The notes below the pieces were generated by a model that had not been told where the DNA came from, made no database searches, and saw only the letters and a program-made list of their open reading frames with translations. From positions 1 through 64,000 of the forward strand of contig JAJEET010000158.1 in the NCBI GenBank assembly GCA_022820835.1: a stretch of 64,000 nucleotides of DNA. Reading direction: 5' to 3'. This DNA comes from Candidatus Poribacteria bacterium. Its GTDB lineage: Bacteria > Poribacteria > WGA-4E > WGA-3G. Position numbers and translations under genes: made by a program. Shown piece after piece: positions 16,632-25,411 of this stretch; position 1 is the first letter of the stretch, and every line of letters begins with the position of its first letter.

Positions 16632-17756
16632 TTACGCCAAAAACTGCTCACATTCCCGAAGTACGCTCTCGATGCCAATCGTCCACATACATGGCGATGT
16701 CCCATCTGGTAACGCCTGACAACCGTATTCAAACCCTAAATTCAGACACGGGCTGCACGGTATCTCTGCGCGAACGATACCCGTCTGACGGCTCCAAGGC
16801 CCCCACTGCGCCGGGTTCGTCGGACCGTGTAACCCGATGACCGGTGTTCCTGTCGCCGCTGCGAGATGCATCGGACCGCAGTTCCCGCTCACCACCAACG
16901 CTGCATCCGAAAAAAGTGCCGCAAGTTGATTAACGTCTGTTCTACCTGTGAGCATAACCGCACGGTGTTGTGTCTGTGCTGCGATCTGTTCAGAGGTGTT
17001 GACCTCATCGGGCGCGCCTGTCAATACGATCTGCACACTGAACCGTTCGACGAGTACGTCTGCTAAGGCGGTATAGTTTTCTGGGGACCACCGTCTACGC
17101 GGTTCACCGCGTCTCCCTGCCTCTGGGTGTAAGACTACGAGCGGCATATCAGGCGGTACCTGTTCCTGAATCAATGTTTCACGTACCCACGTCCGCGCTG
17201 CCGAATCGCACCACACTTCGAGATCAAACGCCTGTACTGGACACGCCAGTCGTGTTGTGATCTCCAAGAAGTTCCGGACTTCGTGTCGTCCGCGAATATG
17301 TGGTACGGTCTCTGTGAAGAGGAAATGACGGTGCTGACCTTCCGTCCGAAACCCGATACGCACTGGGGCACCTGTGGCATAAGTGAGCAGCGCACTCAAT
17401 CGGGGCCAGTGTTCCAAGTCGATTGCCCAGTCGAACCTTTCGCGACGCAGTAGAGAAAGCATCCGATGCACCGGCTCCTTGAACAGGATACGTTTATCAA
17501 TGTATGGACAGTTTGTGAGATAGTTCAGATTGGTCCGCGACGCTAACATCGTAATCTGAGCGTCTGGGAAAGCCTGCCGGATGGCACGGATAGTCGGAAC
17601 TGCCAAGATCGTGTCTCCCAATGCGGAGAGTTGAATGAAGAGAATCTTTTGCGGGGAGGGACGGGTCCGAACGCGTCTGCAAAACAGGCTCAGCAGAACG
17701 CACAGCGGGATACCCACGTAACGGTCTAAGTATTGTTGAAAACGGTTGGATTGCAT
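16632..17756 (-). CDS. Glycosyltransferase family 9 (heptosyltransferase-like)
   Basis: The protein has 374 residues. Its N-terminal domain has ILFIQLSALGDTILAVPTIRAIR, the GT9 acceptor-domain signature. The C-terminal donor domain has PLVVLHPEAGRRGEPRRRWSPENY and ALVVSGNCGPMHLAAATGTPVIGLHGPT, including the family's D/N-GPMHLA motif. GT9 enzymes such as WaaF transfer heptose from ADP-heptose to the LPS inner core at the cytoplasmic face. This supports an outer membrane with an LPS-like glycolipid. It is the last gene of a minus-strand run. Confidence 0.88.
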   Translation of the reverse strand: MQSNRFQQYLDRYVGIPLCVLLSLFCRRVRTRPSPQKILFIQLSALGDTILAVPTIRAIRQAFPDAQITMLASRTNLNYLTNCPYIDKRILFKEPVHRMLSLLRRERFDWAIDLEHWPRLSALLTYATGAPVRIGFRTEGQHRHFLFTETVPHIRGRHEVRNFLEITTRLACPVQAFDLEVWCDSAARTWVRETLIQEQVPPDMPLVVLHPEAGRRGEPRRRWSPENYTALADVLVERFSVQIVLTGAPDEVNTSEQIAAQTQHRAVMLTGRTDVNQLAALFSDAALVVSGNCGPMHLAAATGTPVIGLHGPTNPAQWGPWSRQTGIVRAEIPCSPCLNLGFEYGCQALPDGTSPCMWTIGIESVLRECEQFLA

Positions 17757-17779
17757 AGGAGTTGGCTAACGGTTAATTG

Positions 17780-18445
17780 CTAATCGCTGCCAGTTGTCGC
17801 GTATCCATATAACTCAATCTCTGCGATCTTTGCGAGTGCTGTCGTCGGACCTTTGATTTTGTAGACATAACGTCCGCGTCGTGTATTTCCGTCTCGGGTT
17901 GGCATATTTTCTCGATCGAGTTGTAGGTTCTCTCGGCGTGCCGCCGCATCGTCTGTCGTCTGTCGGACCAATACCTTGATACTCGCCGTAGTAACGACCT
18001 TATTGAGTCGGATATCGATGATACGCTCCTTGTTCGTTCGTTGATCATAGATTTCTTCCCATTCTCCGAGCGAGTTCAACGCTTGCACCTCGAACTCCAG
18101 TAGGTTTGAAGAATGGATGACGATCCGATAGATTGACCGTTTCTCCGGTAAATGAACGAGTGCCTCTGATGGTATATCAAGCGTCGCCGCCTGGAGTGTA
18201 TTACTCTCTTTGCGTTGCGACTGTCCGACGGTCTTTATATTGCCATCGATGAATGATGGGTCACTGGCAGCAACACCGGGTTGGCGCGCGTAGTTCTCGC
18301 TCCACTGCTGCCCGAGTACGCAACTGTAACAGATGCACATCAATCCAAACAACGGTAATATGTAAAACAACCGCAAACTTTTTTGCTGTCGAGGTTTCTG
18401 CCACCATTTTCTATAAATATCTCTGAATTTGAATTGATTACGCAT
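17780..18445 (-). CDS. Membrane-anchored protein with discoidin-like C-terminal region
   Basis: The protein has about 221 residues. It has a basic N-terminus, one membrane segment (LRLFYILPLFGLMCICYSCVLG) and a periplasmic domain. In that domain SDPSFIDGNIKTVGQ, a beta-rich region and AKIAEIELYGYA resemble an F5/8 type C (discoidin) carbohydrate-binding module. ATG 18445 was preferred because AGGAG lies six bases upstream. It is 28 nt downstream of the metallopeptidase gene, so probably the same operon. The domain call is tentative. Confidence 0.6.
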   Translation of the reverse strand: MRNQFKFRDIYRKWWQKPRQQKSLRLFYILPLFGLMCICYSCVLGQQWSENYARQPGVAASDPSFIDGNIKTVGQSQRKESNTLQAATLDIPSEALVHLPEKRSIYRIVIHSSNLLEFEVQALNSLGEWEEIYDQRTNKERIIDIRLNKVVTTASIKVLVRQTTDDAAARRENLQLDRENMPTRDGNTRRGRYVYKIKGPTTALAKIAEIELYGYATTGSD

Positions 18446-18473
18446 CTTCATCTCCTATTTTTGTAACCGACGC

Positions 18474-19529
18474 TCACCTTCGCCGCCGATTCTGATTCGA
18501 TTGCCGCCGATTCTGATTCAATCCTTCAACGTATCTAATAATATCTGCTTTAGTCAATTGTCGAACATCATTAAAATAGAGTTTTCTAAAGAACGGTACG
18601 AGGTCTTCACCGGCCGCTTCGCTGAGATAGTAAACGAGTATGCTTGTCGGCATCAAGTCCTCTAATTGTTGGTGAAGTCCATCGGCTTCCATCAATTCAA
18701 AGACTTTGATGTAAAAGTCGGCACCGTATCGTTCCCACAACTCAGCCACAAGTGTATAGGCGTACCGATACCGCCATTGTGTCAGTGGGCTGTTTTCCGT
18801 ATGTCCACCCCAATTTTCGAGTTCATTCTTACCGTTGATATCGATGCGGGCATCAGCCTTAAGACTATCGTATTTCCGATGTAAGCCGCCTTTCGCGTAT
18901 TCTGTCTGAATTAAAACAGCGATGCCTTCCGAGAACCAGACCGGGATATAATAAATATTTGTGAATGCGTGTGTGAGTTCATGTGCTCGAACCCCGTGCT
19001 TTTCGTACATTTGCATCGGGAAGTCCATGCTTATGCCTTCAATAGATTTCACGTACCGTCCGTTTATCATACCGCGACGGTACTGTGTCGTCGTAAATGC
19101 GCCGAGTCTACTATCTCTAAAGGTATCGTGTAATGTTACATGGATTTTATGCTCCGGATGGAACCCGAAGAGTTCGTGCATTGCATCGTAAAGACTCTCC
19201 ATATAGCCGAGGGCACCGAGGATGAATTCCTCGCGTTCGTCGATTTCATCAAACGCTGGCAGCTGCTGTAAATCTTCAGCAAATTTAATCGTATAGTGAT
19301 CGCTCTTACCGAACAGCCCATCTTCTGTGATGTTATCGGGATCAATTTCGGATTTCGGAGTCTTGAGCATCAGCGAACTCGCGTTCCGTTCTTCAAGGAG
19401 CCGTTTCTCACGACGCTGCCGTGCCTCTTCAAGCGCGGTGCACCCATTGAAAACGAGTGCCGCAACAAGCAGCATCGGTATCAGGTGCCAAAAGTTTGCA
19501 ACAATGGGTCGTCTCTTTTTCCCTCTCAT
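18474..19529 (-). CDS. HExxH zinc metallopeptidase lipoprotein (peptidase MA-like)
   Basis: The protein has about 351 residues. A lipobox (VFNGC) ends the signal peptide, so it is a lipoprotein. The gluzincin motif HELTH lies in GVRAHELTHAFTNIYYIPVWFSEGIAVL; WFSEGIA supplies the downstream Glu, the third zinc ligand in the peptidase MA/DUF1570 type. The C-terminal half is helical. ATG 19529 has a GAGGTG ribosome site. The substrate is unknown. It lies directly after the sulfatase-like gene. Confidence 0.78.
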   Translation of the reverse strand: MRGKKRRPIVANFWHLIPMLLVAALVFNGCTALEEARQRREKRLLEERNASSLMLKTPKSEIDPDNITEDGLFGKSDHYTIKFAEDLQQLPAFDEIDEREEFILGALGYMESLYDAMHELFGFHPEHKIHVTLHDTFRDSRLGAFTTTQYRRGMINGRYVKSIEGISMDFPMQMYEKHGVRAHELTHAFTNIYYIPVWFSEGIAVLIQTEYAKGGLHRKYDSLKADARIDINGKNELENWGGHTENSPLTQWRYRYAYTLVAELWERYGADFYIKVFELMEADGLHQQLEDLMPTSILVYYLSEAAGEDLVPFFRKLYFNDVRQLTKADIIRYVEGLNQNRRQSNQNRRRR

Positions 19530-19542
19530 GATGCACCTCGCT

Positions 19543-20910
19543 TTAGAGTGGTACCGCCTTCGATTTATCACCGATGCGGCGCATGGTAATCTCTTGTTGA
19601 ACCGTCGGATCGGGGAGTCCTGTCTCAGTGAGTCGGCGTTCCAAGAAAGCCGTCATCTCCGCTTTCAGGCGCGCAACGACCTCATCCGCCTCCTCAGCGA
19701 GATTATAGACCTCGTCGGGATCCTCCTCAAGGTCGTAGAGTTCCAAATCCGGCGTGTTATAGACAGCAGGTGTGCCACCGGTCTCAACGATGAGTTTCCA
19801 TTTCCGCGTCTGCCATCCCCGTTTCTTCATCCACCCGCACTCTGTCAGATAGACCGCCTCTGTTGTACCGTCGTCCGTGCCGTTTTCCATCAATGGACGC
19901 AGACTTATGCCTTCCATCTTTTCACGTTCCGAGACGGATTTTAAACCGGCGTAATCGAGAACCGTCGGCGCGATGTCCGTGAGACGCACGAGACCCTCGA
20001 GACGCTGCCCTGCCGGGACGAGTGCCGGACAGTGGACAATCAACGGCACATGGCAGTTCGTTTCATAAAGTCCGTGGTGATCGTACCAGAGTTCATGTTC
20101 GTCGAGCTCTTCACCGTGATCCGCCGTAATGATGAGCAGCGTCTCCTCAAGTTGACCGGAGTCCTGTAAATACCGGAAAAGCTGTGCAAGACAGGCATCC
20201 AGATAGGCGATCGAGGCATCGTACTGCGCGTTGACATACCGTCGATCTCGCCAGAGCCGTTTTTTCGCAATATTTTCTGCGTCTGCGGGGTCCGGCGTAC
20301 ACATCCACTGCCGGAAATAGTCCGTGAAAGGTTCGCAGGCATAGACAGCATCCATACTCCGGTTGTTCGGATCACATTCATCGCCACTATAGAACATCCG
20401 TTCAAACGGAAGCGGTGGATGATACGGTGTATGGGGGTCCCAGTAATGAAGGAACGCGAACCACGGTTTATCCTGCGCCTGCGCGAGGTCTAACAGTTCC
20501 ATCGCTGTCTGATTGACAGCCTCCGCCTTTCGTGCTTTGCGGAAACCGCTTTCCCATTGGTAACCTCGGTACTGACCTTCAGGGAAACCGCGCTGGAACC
20601 AGCGTCCCAAATTGTCCGCAGCGACAGTGAAGTACCCCGCCTCATTCAGTAGCTCCGGTGTCGTCTTAATATCCGTCGCTAAATTCAGTTTGCCACCCTG
20701 TGTGATAATTTGGTGCGACAAAACATCCTTACCCGTGAACATCGTTGTATGTGCAGGATGCGTCGGGATATGTGGACTGATACATTTCTCAAAAAGCGTC
20801 GATTTTTCCGCCAACGCATCAAGATGCGGCGTTGTTAGGTTAGCGTGCCCGTAACAACTCATACTTGATGCCCGGAGGGTATCCAGTGAGATAAGAATAA
20901 TATTCCGCAA
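19543..20910 (-). CDS. Sulfatase-superfamily hydrolase lacking the formylglycine cysteine
   Basis: The protein has 455 residues and the alkaline-phosphatase-superfamily fold: metal-binding IILISLDTLRASSMSCYGH at the start and ADHGEELDEHELWYDHHGLYE in the second half. At the nucleophile position the expected C/S-x-P-x-R reads T-H-P-A-H (in PTHPAHTTMFTG), so Thr replaces the Cys/Ser that becomes formylglycine. Thr nucleophiles are known in phospho-transfer members of this superfamily (LtaS, phosphodiesterases). It is therefore better called a sulfatase-like phosphoesterase or transferase than a sulfatase. No signal peptide is evident. Confidence 0.8.
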   Translation of the reverse strand: MRNIILISLDTLRASSMSCYGHANLTTPHLDALAEKSTLFEKCISPHIPTHPAHTTMFTGKDVLSHQIITQGGKLNLATDIKTTPELLNEAGYFTVAADNLGRWFQRGFPEGQYRGYQWESGFRKARKAEAVNQTAMELLDLAQAQDKPWFAFLHYWDPHTPYHPPLPFERMFYSGDECDPNNRSMDAVYACEPFTDYFRQWMCTPDPADAENIAKKRLWRDRRYVNAQYDASIAYLDACLAQLFRYLQDSGQLEETLLIITADHGEELDEHELWYDHHGLYETNCHVPLIVHCPALVPAGQRLEGLVRLTDIAPTVLDYAGLKSVSEREKMEGISLRPLMENGTDDGTTEAVYLTECGWMKKRGWQTRKWKLIVETGGTPAVYNTPDLELYDLEEDPDEVYNLAEEADEVVARLKAEMTAFLERRLTETGLPDPTVQQEITMRRIGDKSKAVPL

Positions 20911-20930
20911 CGGTTCGCTCCTCTTTTCTT

Positions 20931-21767
20931 TTAATTTCCGAGATGCCCTGCGATCAGGACAAGGTCTTGAATATTAATCTTTCCATCGTCGTTGACATCC
21001 GCAGCCTTGTTGGCATCGGTGACGGGTTGCCCGAACTTGCCTGCGACGAATACCAGGTCTAAAATGTTAACCGTGCCATCGCCGTTCACATCTGCAGCCG
21101 ACCTTCCCGCTGCGTCCGTAGTATTTACAGTTATCAAACTCTCTTGGAGGGTACTTTCCAACGGCGCATCATCGGTATCGGAGAGGTTGATTCCCAGCAA
21201 TGTAATACCGGCGGGTTTCGCTTCAATAACTTCAAAGGTAAGCGTCGCAAGCGTCCCATCACCATCCACAGATACTGGTTTTGTATCGGCACCGAGCGGC
21301 GATGAAGCCAAAATGGAGAGCAACGAATACTCACCGCTCGGTAATCTAAGGTCGGGCGGCACCTCTGGAATCTCAGACAACATATCGTCTATTGAGAGTT
21401 GTGTTGAAGGGTCCAGTGGAAAGGACACGGACTTGCCCGATGTCGTTGAATCCCCGATAGTGAGTGTGACTTCATAACTCCCATCATCACCTAACCGCGG
21501 GCTTATCCAAATGCCGCCTGCCGGAAGGTAGGCACCACGCGTTGCCCCGATATACTTGAGTGCCCCCGAATCAAAGGCGAGGAGCGGGGCATACCCCGCA
21601 ACACCTTTGCCGTCCATGATTTTAATATCAATTGTCACTTGCTCACCAACGGCTGCAGCGGCGATGTCAGTGGTAGGTTGTAAAGAAACAACGGTTTCAC
21701 TATAAGCAGTTGTTGTAAATCCTAATGCTATGACAGTTGTGAGTAAAGCAAAAAGTTGATTTTTCAT
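20931..21767 (-). CDS. Secreted cohesin-domain protein with a dockerin tail
   Basis: The protein has 278 residues. It has a signal peptide (MKNQLFALLTTVIALGFTTTAYS), then a cohesin-like domain of about 150-170 residues (VGEQVTIDIKIMDGKGVAGYAPLLAFDSGALKYIGATRG). It ends in a type I dockerin with two calcium-loop repeats: AADVNGDGTVNILDLVFVAGKFGQ and AADVNDDGKINIQDLVLIAGHLGN. In cellulosomes cohesin and dockerin are normally on partner proteins; having both in one small protein suggests self-assembly or chain formation. It starts 12 nt after the aminotransferase stop, so co-transcription is likely. Confidence 0.85.
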   Translation of the reverse strand: MKNQLFALLTTVIALGFTTTAYSETVVSLQPTTDIAAAAVGEQVTIDIKIMDGKGVAGYAPLLAFDSGALKYIGATRGAYLPAGGIWISPRLGDDGSYEVTLTIGDSTTSGKSVSFPLDPSTQLSIDDMLSEIPEVPPDLRLPSGEYSLLSILASSPLGADTKPVSVDGDGTLATLTFEVIEAKPAGITLLGINLSDTDDAPLESTLQESLITVNTTDAAGRSAADVNGDGTVNILDLVFVAGKFGQPVTDANKAADVNDDGKINIQDLVLIAGHLGN

Positions 21768-21778
21768 TTTTTCCTTCT

Positions 21779-22909
21779 TTAACTTGTTTGGGAGCACTGC
21801 GCCGCGCGAATCGCCTCACACAGATACGTAATTCCTTCAGGAACATCGTTGACGTGGCAGTATGCGTACGCCAACCGGATCGCTTTCACCGGTTCGTTCG
21901 CATAGTGAAAAGCACTTCCGTTGCTATAACCGACCCCTTTTTCAGAAGCCAGCTGTTGCAACTTCTGCATATCCGTCGTTTCCGGCAGGTCTATCCAGAG
22001 GAACAATCCACCCCGCGGACGCGTCCATGTACAGATGTCGCTGACGTGTTTTTCAAGCGTATCCGTCACTGCCCGACACTTTGCGCCGACAGCAGCGTTC
22101 GTCTTCACAAGGTGTACCTCGAGGTGTTCCATAAAGAACTCAGCAACGATCGCGCTCGCCAATGCACTCGTCCCGCCGTCCCATCGGTTCTGGTGGATCT
22201 GACTGTAATACGGTTGTCTCGCCACAAAATAGCCTTGCCGTACACCTGCACCTAAGATTTTAGAAAACGTTGCAATGAAGATCACCCGATTTGCCGTGTC
22301 CAATTTAAAGAGCGATGCCGGTGTTGGTGTCGATGTAAAGTCTATATCGCCGTAGCAGTCGTCCTCGACAATCAAGGTATCGTATTCTTCAGCGAGTGCC
22401 AGCATCCGTTCCCGCCGTTCCAACGAGAGGATGGCACCCGTCGGGTTCTGATGGTTCGATGTCGTATAGATCAAAGATGGACGGATATTTTTGGCTTTCA
22501 GTGCCTTGAGTTTCGATGCCAGCGCGTCCATATCCATCCCGTCGATATAGTCCATCGACACGCCTTCAATGTTCGCCTTGAAGTGCCGCATGATACCTAA
22601 AGTGCCGCTGTAGGTATATTCCTCTGTTAGCACAGTGTCACCCGGATTGATGAGCGTCCCAAGCACGAGTTCGAGTGCCTGCATGGAACCAGAGGTGATT
22701 GAAATATTATCAATCGGCAGAGGTACACCTTCACGCCGTTCAAACCGCATTGATGCCAACTCACGCAGTCCGCGATACCCAGATTCACCCGGATAGTTGA
22801 CCAAATCGCCGCCCAATTTTCGCAGTGCTTTCTCACTCGCAGCGATAAGTCCCTCTGTCGGGAACGTATATGGATCCGGACGACCCCCTGTAAAAGCAAA
22901 ATCCTTCAT
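21779..22909 (-). CDS. PLP-dependent aminotransferase, class I/II (2-aminoadipate aminotransferase-like)
   Basis: The protein has 376 residues. SITSGSMQALELVLGTLINPGD, YTTSNHQNPTG, VEDDCYGDIDF and the PLP-lysine region FIATFSKILGAGVRQGYFVA are typical of fold-type I aminotransferases close to LysN/MocR catalytic domains. No GntR DNA-binding domain is attached. The substrate is probably an alpha-amino acid. It is the first gene of the minus-strand group leading to the cohesin protein. Confidence 0.9.
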   Translation of the reverse strand: MKDFAFTGGRPDPYTFPTEGLIAASEKALRKLGGDLVNYPGESGYRGLRELASMRFERREGVPLPIDNISITSGSMQALELVLGTLINPGDTVLTEEYTYSGTLGIMRHFKANIEGVSMDYIDGMDMDALASKLKALKAKNIRPSLIYTTSNHQNPTGAILSLERRERMLALAEEYDTLIVEDDCYGDIDFTSTPTPASLFKLDTANRVIFIATFSKILGAGVRQGYFVARQPYYSQIHQNRWDGGTSALASAIVAEFFMEHLEVHLVKTNAAVGAKCRAVTDTLEKHVSDICTWTRPRGGLFLWIDLPETTDMQKLQQLASEKGVGYSNGSAFHYANEPVKAIRLAYAYCHVNDVPEGITYLCEAIRAAQCSQTS

Positions 22910-22977
22910 AACAAAACCTTCCTATAGACGCATTCCTTTTATTGAAAATTATAGCAGACTTCACCGAAAAAAGCAAA

Positions 22978-23085
22978 TGGTTGTCGGTGCTCAATTAACA
23001 GTTTTCAGTACTCGGTACAAGGCTACTGACAACTGCGTCCTGAAAACTGAAAGATTTTTCGCAGAAAAATCGTACTAATAACTGA
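22978..23085. repeat. Dispersed CAGTT/TCGCAGAAAAATC repeat copy
   Basis: TTGTCGGTGCTCAATTAACAG, CAGTACTCGG and the palindrome GATTTTTCGCAGAAAAATC with CGTACTAATAACTGA. Same family as 11430-11545. Confidence 0.65.
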
Positions 23086-23098
23086 TAGCCTCGAATCC

Positions 23099-23128
23099 TT
23101 GACATCAATTCCGGCACTATGCTATACT
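23099..23128 (+). promoter_or_regulatory. Promoter upstream of rimI
   Basis: TTGACA (23099-23104), an 18-nt spacer and TATACT (23123-23128). A family B repeat lies between this promoter and the rimI start, giving a leader of about 190 nt. Confidence 0.65.
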
Positions 23129-23162
23129 TGACGCTATCTTAACGTGAGTTTGATAAAAGTGG

Positions 23163-23271
23163 GATGTTGGGTTTCGCTACCGCTATTTATGCGGAAAGTG
23201 CCTTGAAAAGCGGCATATTTGTCTAAATTATACAATTTTTAGTGTATATTTACCGCTCAACCCAACCTACA
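23163..23271. repeat. MITE-like repeat, family B, short copy
   Basis: The left end is GATGTTGGGTTTCGC and the right end TTTACCGCTCAACCCAACCTAC, the same right end as the copy at 48016. It is inserted in the rimI leader. Confidence 0.65.
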
Positions 23272-23322
23272 GATTTATTTTTAAGTTCACGTTATCTTAG
23301 AATCTTGTGCCGATGGAATGAT

Positions 23323-23808
23323 ATGACGACCCAAAACCCGCGCTCTAACCTCATATTTGAACCGATGCGTATGGACGACCTGCAGCAGGTCTTAGCCATC
23401 GAAAACCAGTGCTTCGAGGACCCGTGGAGTGATACCTATTTCAGGCTGTCCTTGAAGCGACCGCGATCGTACGAATATTTTTACATTGCAAGGCGCGAAC
23501 AGACCGTCGTCGGCTACATAATATTCTATATCCTTCACGAAGAAGCGCAAATCTCGAATATTGCCGTATTGCCTGCTTGTCAGGGGCAAGGTGTCGGCAA
23601 ATACCTGCTCGCCTCAGCCTTGGAGATAATACAGGAAACCGATGGCGAACGCGAGGTCCTCTTGGAAGTCGCCGTCAGCAATCTACCGGCGCAATATCTC
23701 TATCGACAGTTCGGGTTCCGCATCTGTGGCATCCGAAAAGACTACTACGGACGCTATAAAGACGCTTACGTTTTACGCAAAGGAGTTGAAGAAGACGATG
23801 CTACTTAA
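23323..23808 (+). CDS. rimI: Ribosomal-protein-alanine N-acetyltransferase-like GNAT
   Basis: The protein has 161 residues. The GNAT fold has the acetyl-CoA motif ISNIAVLPACQGQGVGKYLL and the RimI-type ending FRICGIRKDYYG-RYKDAYVL. The N-terminal MRMDDLQQVLAIENQCFEDPWSD is also RimI-like. It acetylates N-terminal amines of proteins, classically S18. The stop overlaps the start of the next gene by 11 nt, suggesting translational coupling. Confidence 0.85.
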   Translation: MTTQNPRSNLIFEPMRMDDLQQVLAIENQCFEDPWSDTYFRLSLKRPRSYEYFYIARREQTVVGYIIFYILHEEAQISNIAVLPACQGQGVGKYLLASALEIIQETDGEREVLLEVAVSNLPAQYLYRQFGFRICGIRKDYYGRYKDAYVLRKGVEEDDAT

Positions 23809-24577
23809 CCTCTTAAGCCACACAATTTCAGCGGTACCAACGTTATCACTCTCAACCCGACGACAGGAGGCGCGAACTGTCGGAAGAAACGGTTGGCGCG
23901 TCATTGAAGAAGAAGTGCACTGGAATCCCGCTGAGACAGCCATTGTTGTTGTCGATATGTGGAACGAGCACTGGTCGTGGGGCGCAACTGAACGCGTGAA
24001 TGTGATGGCACCTCGTATGGACATCGTGCTCGGACGCGCAAGACAGAACGGCGTGCAGATTATCCACGCACCTTCCGACACCATGGATTATTATGAGGAA
24101 CACCCGGCGCGACGGTGGGTACTCGAACTCCCACACGCCGAAACTCCCGCCGAACGAGAGATGCCCGACCCGCCACTACCCGTTGATGCCTCCGACGGCG
24201 GTTCTGATACCGGCGAAGCCGATAGTTACAAAGCATGGCACCGACAGCACCCTATCATCGAAATCCACGACACAGATGCCATCAGTGACGACGGGCAGCA
24301 GGTCTACAACCTACTCCGCTACAAAGGTATCCAGAACCTCATCTTCATGGGGGTCCACACGAATATGTGTGTACTCGGACGCTCTTTTGCGATTAAACAG
24401 ATGGTGCGCTGGGGGTTCAACGCCGTCCTCGCACGCGACCTCACGGATGCGATGTACAACCCGTTCAAGCCACCCTACGTTAGCCACGAAGAAGGCACGC
24501 AGCTGATAATTGAATACATCGAGAAATTCTGGTGCCCAACAATCCTCAGCGGTGACCTGACAACACCGAAAGCATGA
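23798..24577 (+). CDS. Isochorismatase-family cysteine hydrolase
   Basis: The protein has 259 residues. It has the Asp of the triad in TAIVVVDMWNEHW and the nucleophile cysteine in GVHTNMCVLGRSFAIKQM, with the expected cis-peptide region before it; a Lys is expected between them. The family cleaves isochorismate, nicotinamide or ureido/amide bonds; the substrate is unknown. ATG 23798 overlaps the 3' end of rimI. A bidirectional terminator lies downstream. Confidence 0.85.
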   Translation: MLLNLLSHTISAVPTLSLSTRRQEARTVGRNGWRVIEEEVHWNPAETAIVVVDMWNEHWSWGATERVNVMAPRMDIVLGRARQNGVQIIHAPSDTMDYYEEHPARRWVLELPHAETPAEREMPDPPLPVDASDGGSDTGEADSYKAWHRQHPIIEIHDTDAISDDGQQVYNLLRYKGIQNLIFMGVHTNMCVLGRSFAIKQMVRWGFNAVLARDLTDAMYNPFKPPYVSHEEGTQLIIEYIEKFWCPTILSGDLTTPKA

Positions 24578-24582
24578 GATAG

Positions 24583-24684
24583 TGGTCAGTTTTCAGTACA
24601 GTTTTCTGCGAAAACCTGTCAGCCGTCAGTTGAGAGGTTTCTGATGAACCCAACACCTCTTGCTGGGGGCTGACGGCTACAGAC
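24583..24684. repeat. Dispersed CAGTT repeat copy, inverted orientation
   Basis: CAGTTTTCAGTACAGTTTTCTGCGAAAAC, then CTGTCAGCCGTCAG and GGGGGCTGACGGCTACAG. The palindrome here is the reverse of the other copies. Confidence 0.55.
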
Positions 24685-24690
24685 AAACAA

Positions 24691-24723
24691 AAAGCCCACG
24701 GTGCCAAAGATACCGCGGGCTTT
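24691..24723. terminator. Bidirectional terminator between convergent genes
   Basis: AAAGCCCACGGT...ACCGCGGGCTTT, with T-rich tails on both strands, lies between the isochorismatase-type gene and the first malectin gene. Confidence 0.85.
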
Positions 24724-24743
24724 CTTATATTTAACATGGACGC

Positions 24744-25391
24744 TTATTGACGGTCGTCTTTCAGCGCACCCCACATCGTCGTGAGTTTCTGCTTCGGATC
24801 CACAGCAGTCCCCACAGCAGGTACAACTTCTAAAGCACTAAACATTGCGTTGAGATCACCCGCGCCAGTCTCTCCGTTTCCAGCGAGGTTGACATCGAGG
24901 GCACCATCGCTGACCTCAATACCGGGATAAGTTTTGATGTCAATTTCATGACTACCCGGTGTTACATAGAGCGGTTCAACGTTCTCTTCTTCAATGAAAA
25001 TATCGAAGCCGCGGTTATTCGGGGACCAGTGCTCACCGACGAGGTACGTCACATCAAAAGTACCGTTACCAGTCTTGAACTGATACTTAATCGTATCCGG
25101 GAACTGTGCCCAACTGACGGCATAGAAGAGATCCACGTCGTAGCCAGCATCTGCCGCTTGTGCTTGTGCATCTGCTGTCAACTCTTGCACCTCAGCTGTC
25201 CGCGGCTCCGTTTCAATCCAACCTCCCCATGATTGGTCGGTCTGCTGCGCCCCGCGCCAGACGCGTCCCTGTGAATCAGTGAAGTCATCTGTCTTACCAC
25301 CCCACACACGGAATTCCTCCGCCGGTAGTAGCGTCGGTAGTGCGAACATAGATAGAAAAAAAACTATTGCCAAAACACTAAACAATCTCAT
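24744..25391 (-). CDS. Secreted malectin-domain protein with LTTMWG tail, paralogue 1
   Basis: The protein has 215 residues. After the signal peptide (about 24 residues, ending LLPAEE) a malectin-like carbohydrate-binding domain fills the chain: FRVWGGKTDDFTDSQGRVW, DLFYAVSWAQFPDTIKYQF, VTYLVGEHWSPNNRGFDIFIE and NAMFSALEV. It ends in DPKQKLTTMWGALKDDRQ. GGAGG precedes ATG 25391. It is a tandem paralogue of the next gene upstream on this strand, separated by 20 nt, so they form an operon. Its function is probably binding di- or oligosaccharide at the surface. Confidence 0.8.
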   Translation of the reverse strand: MRLFSVLAIVFFLSMFALPTLLPAEEFRVWGGKTDDFTDSQGRVWRGAQQTDQSWGGWIETEPRTAEVQELTADAQAQAADAGYDVDLFYAVSWAQFPDTIKYQFKTGNGTFDVTYLVGEHWSPNNRGFDIFIEEENVEPLYVTPGSHEIDIKTYPGIEVSDGALDVNLAGNGETGAGDLNAMFSALEVVPAVGTAVDPKQKLTTMWGALKDDRQ

Positions 25392-25411
25392 CAAAAATTA
25401 CCTCCATCTGT

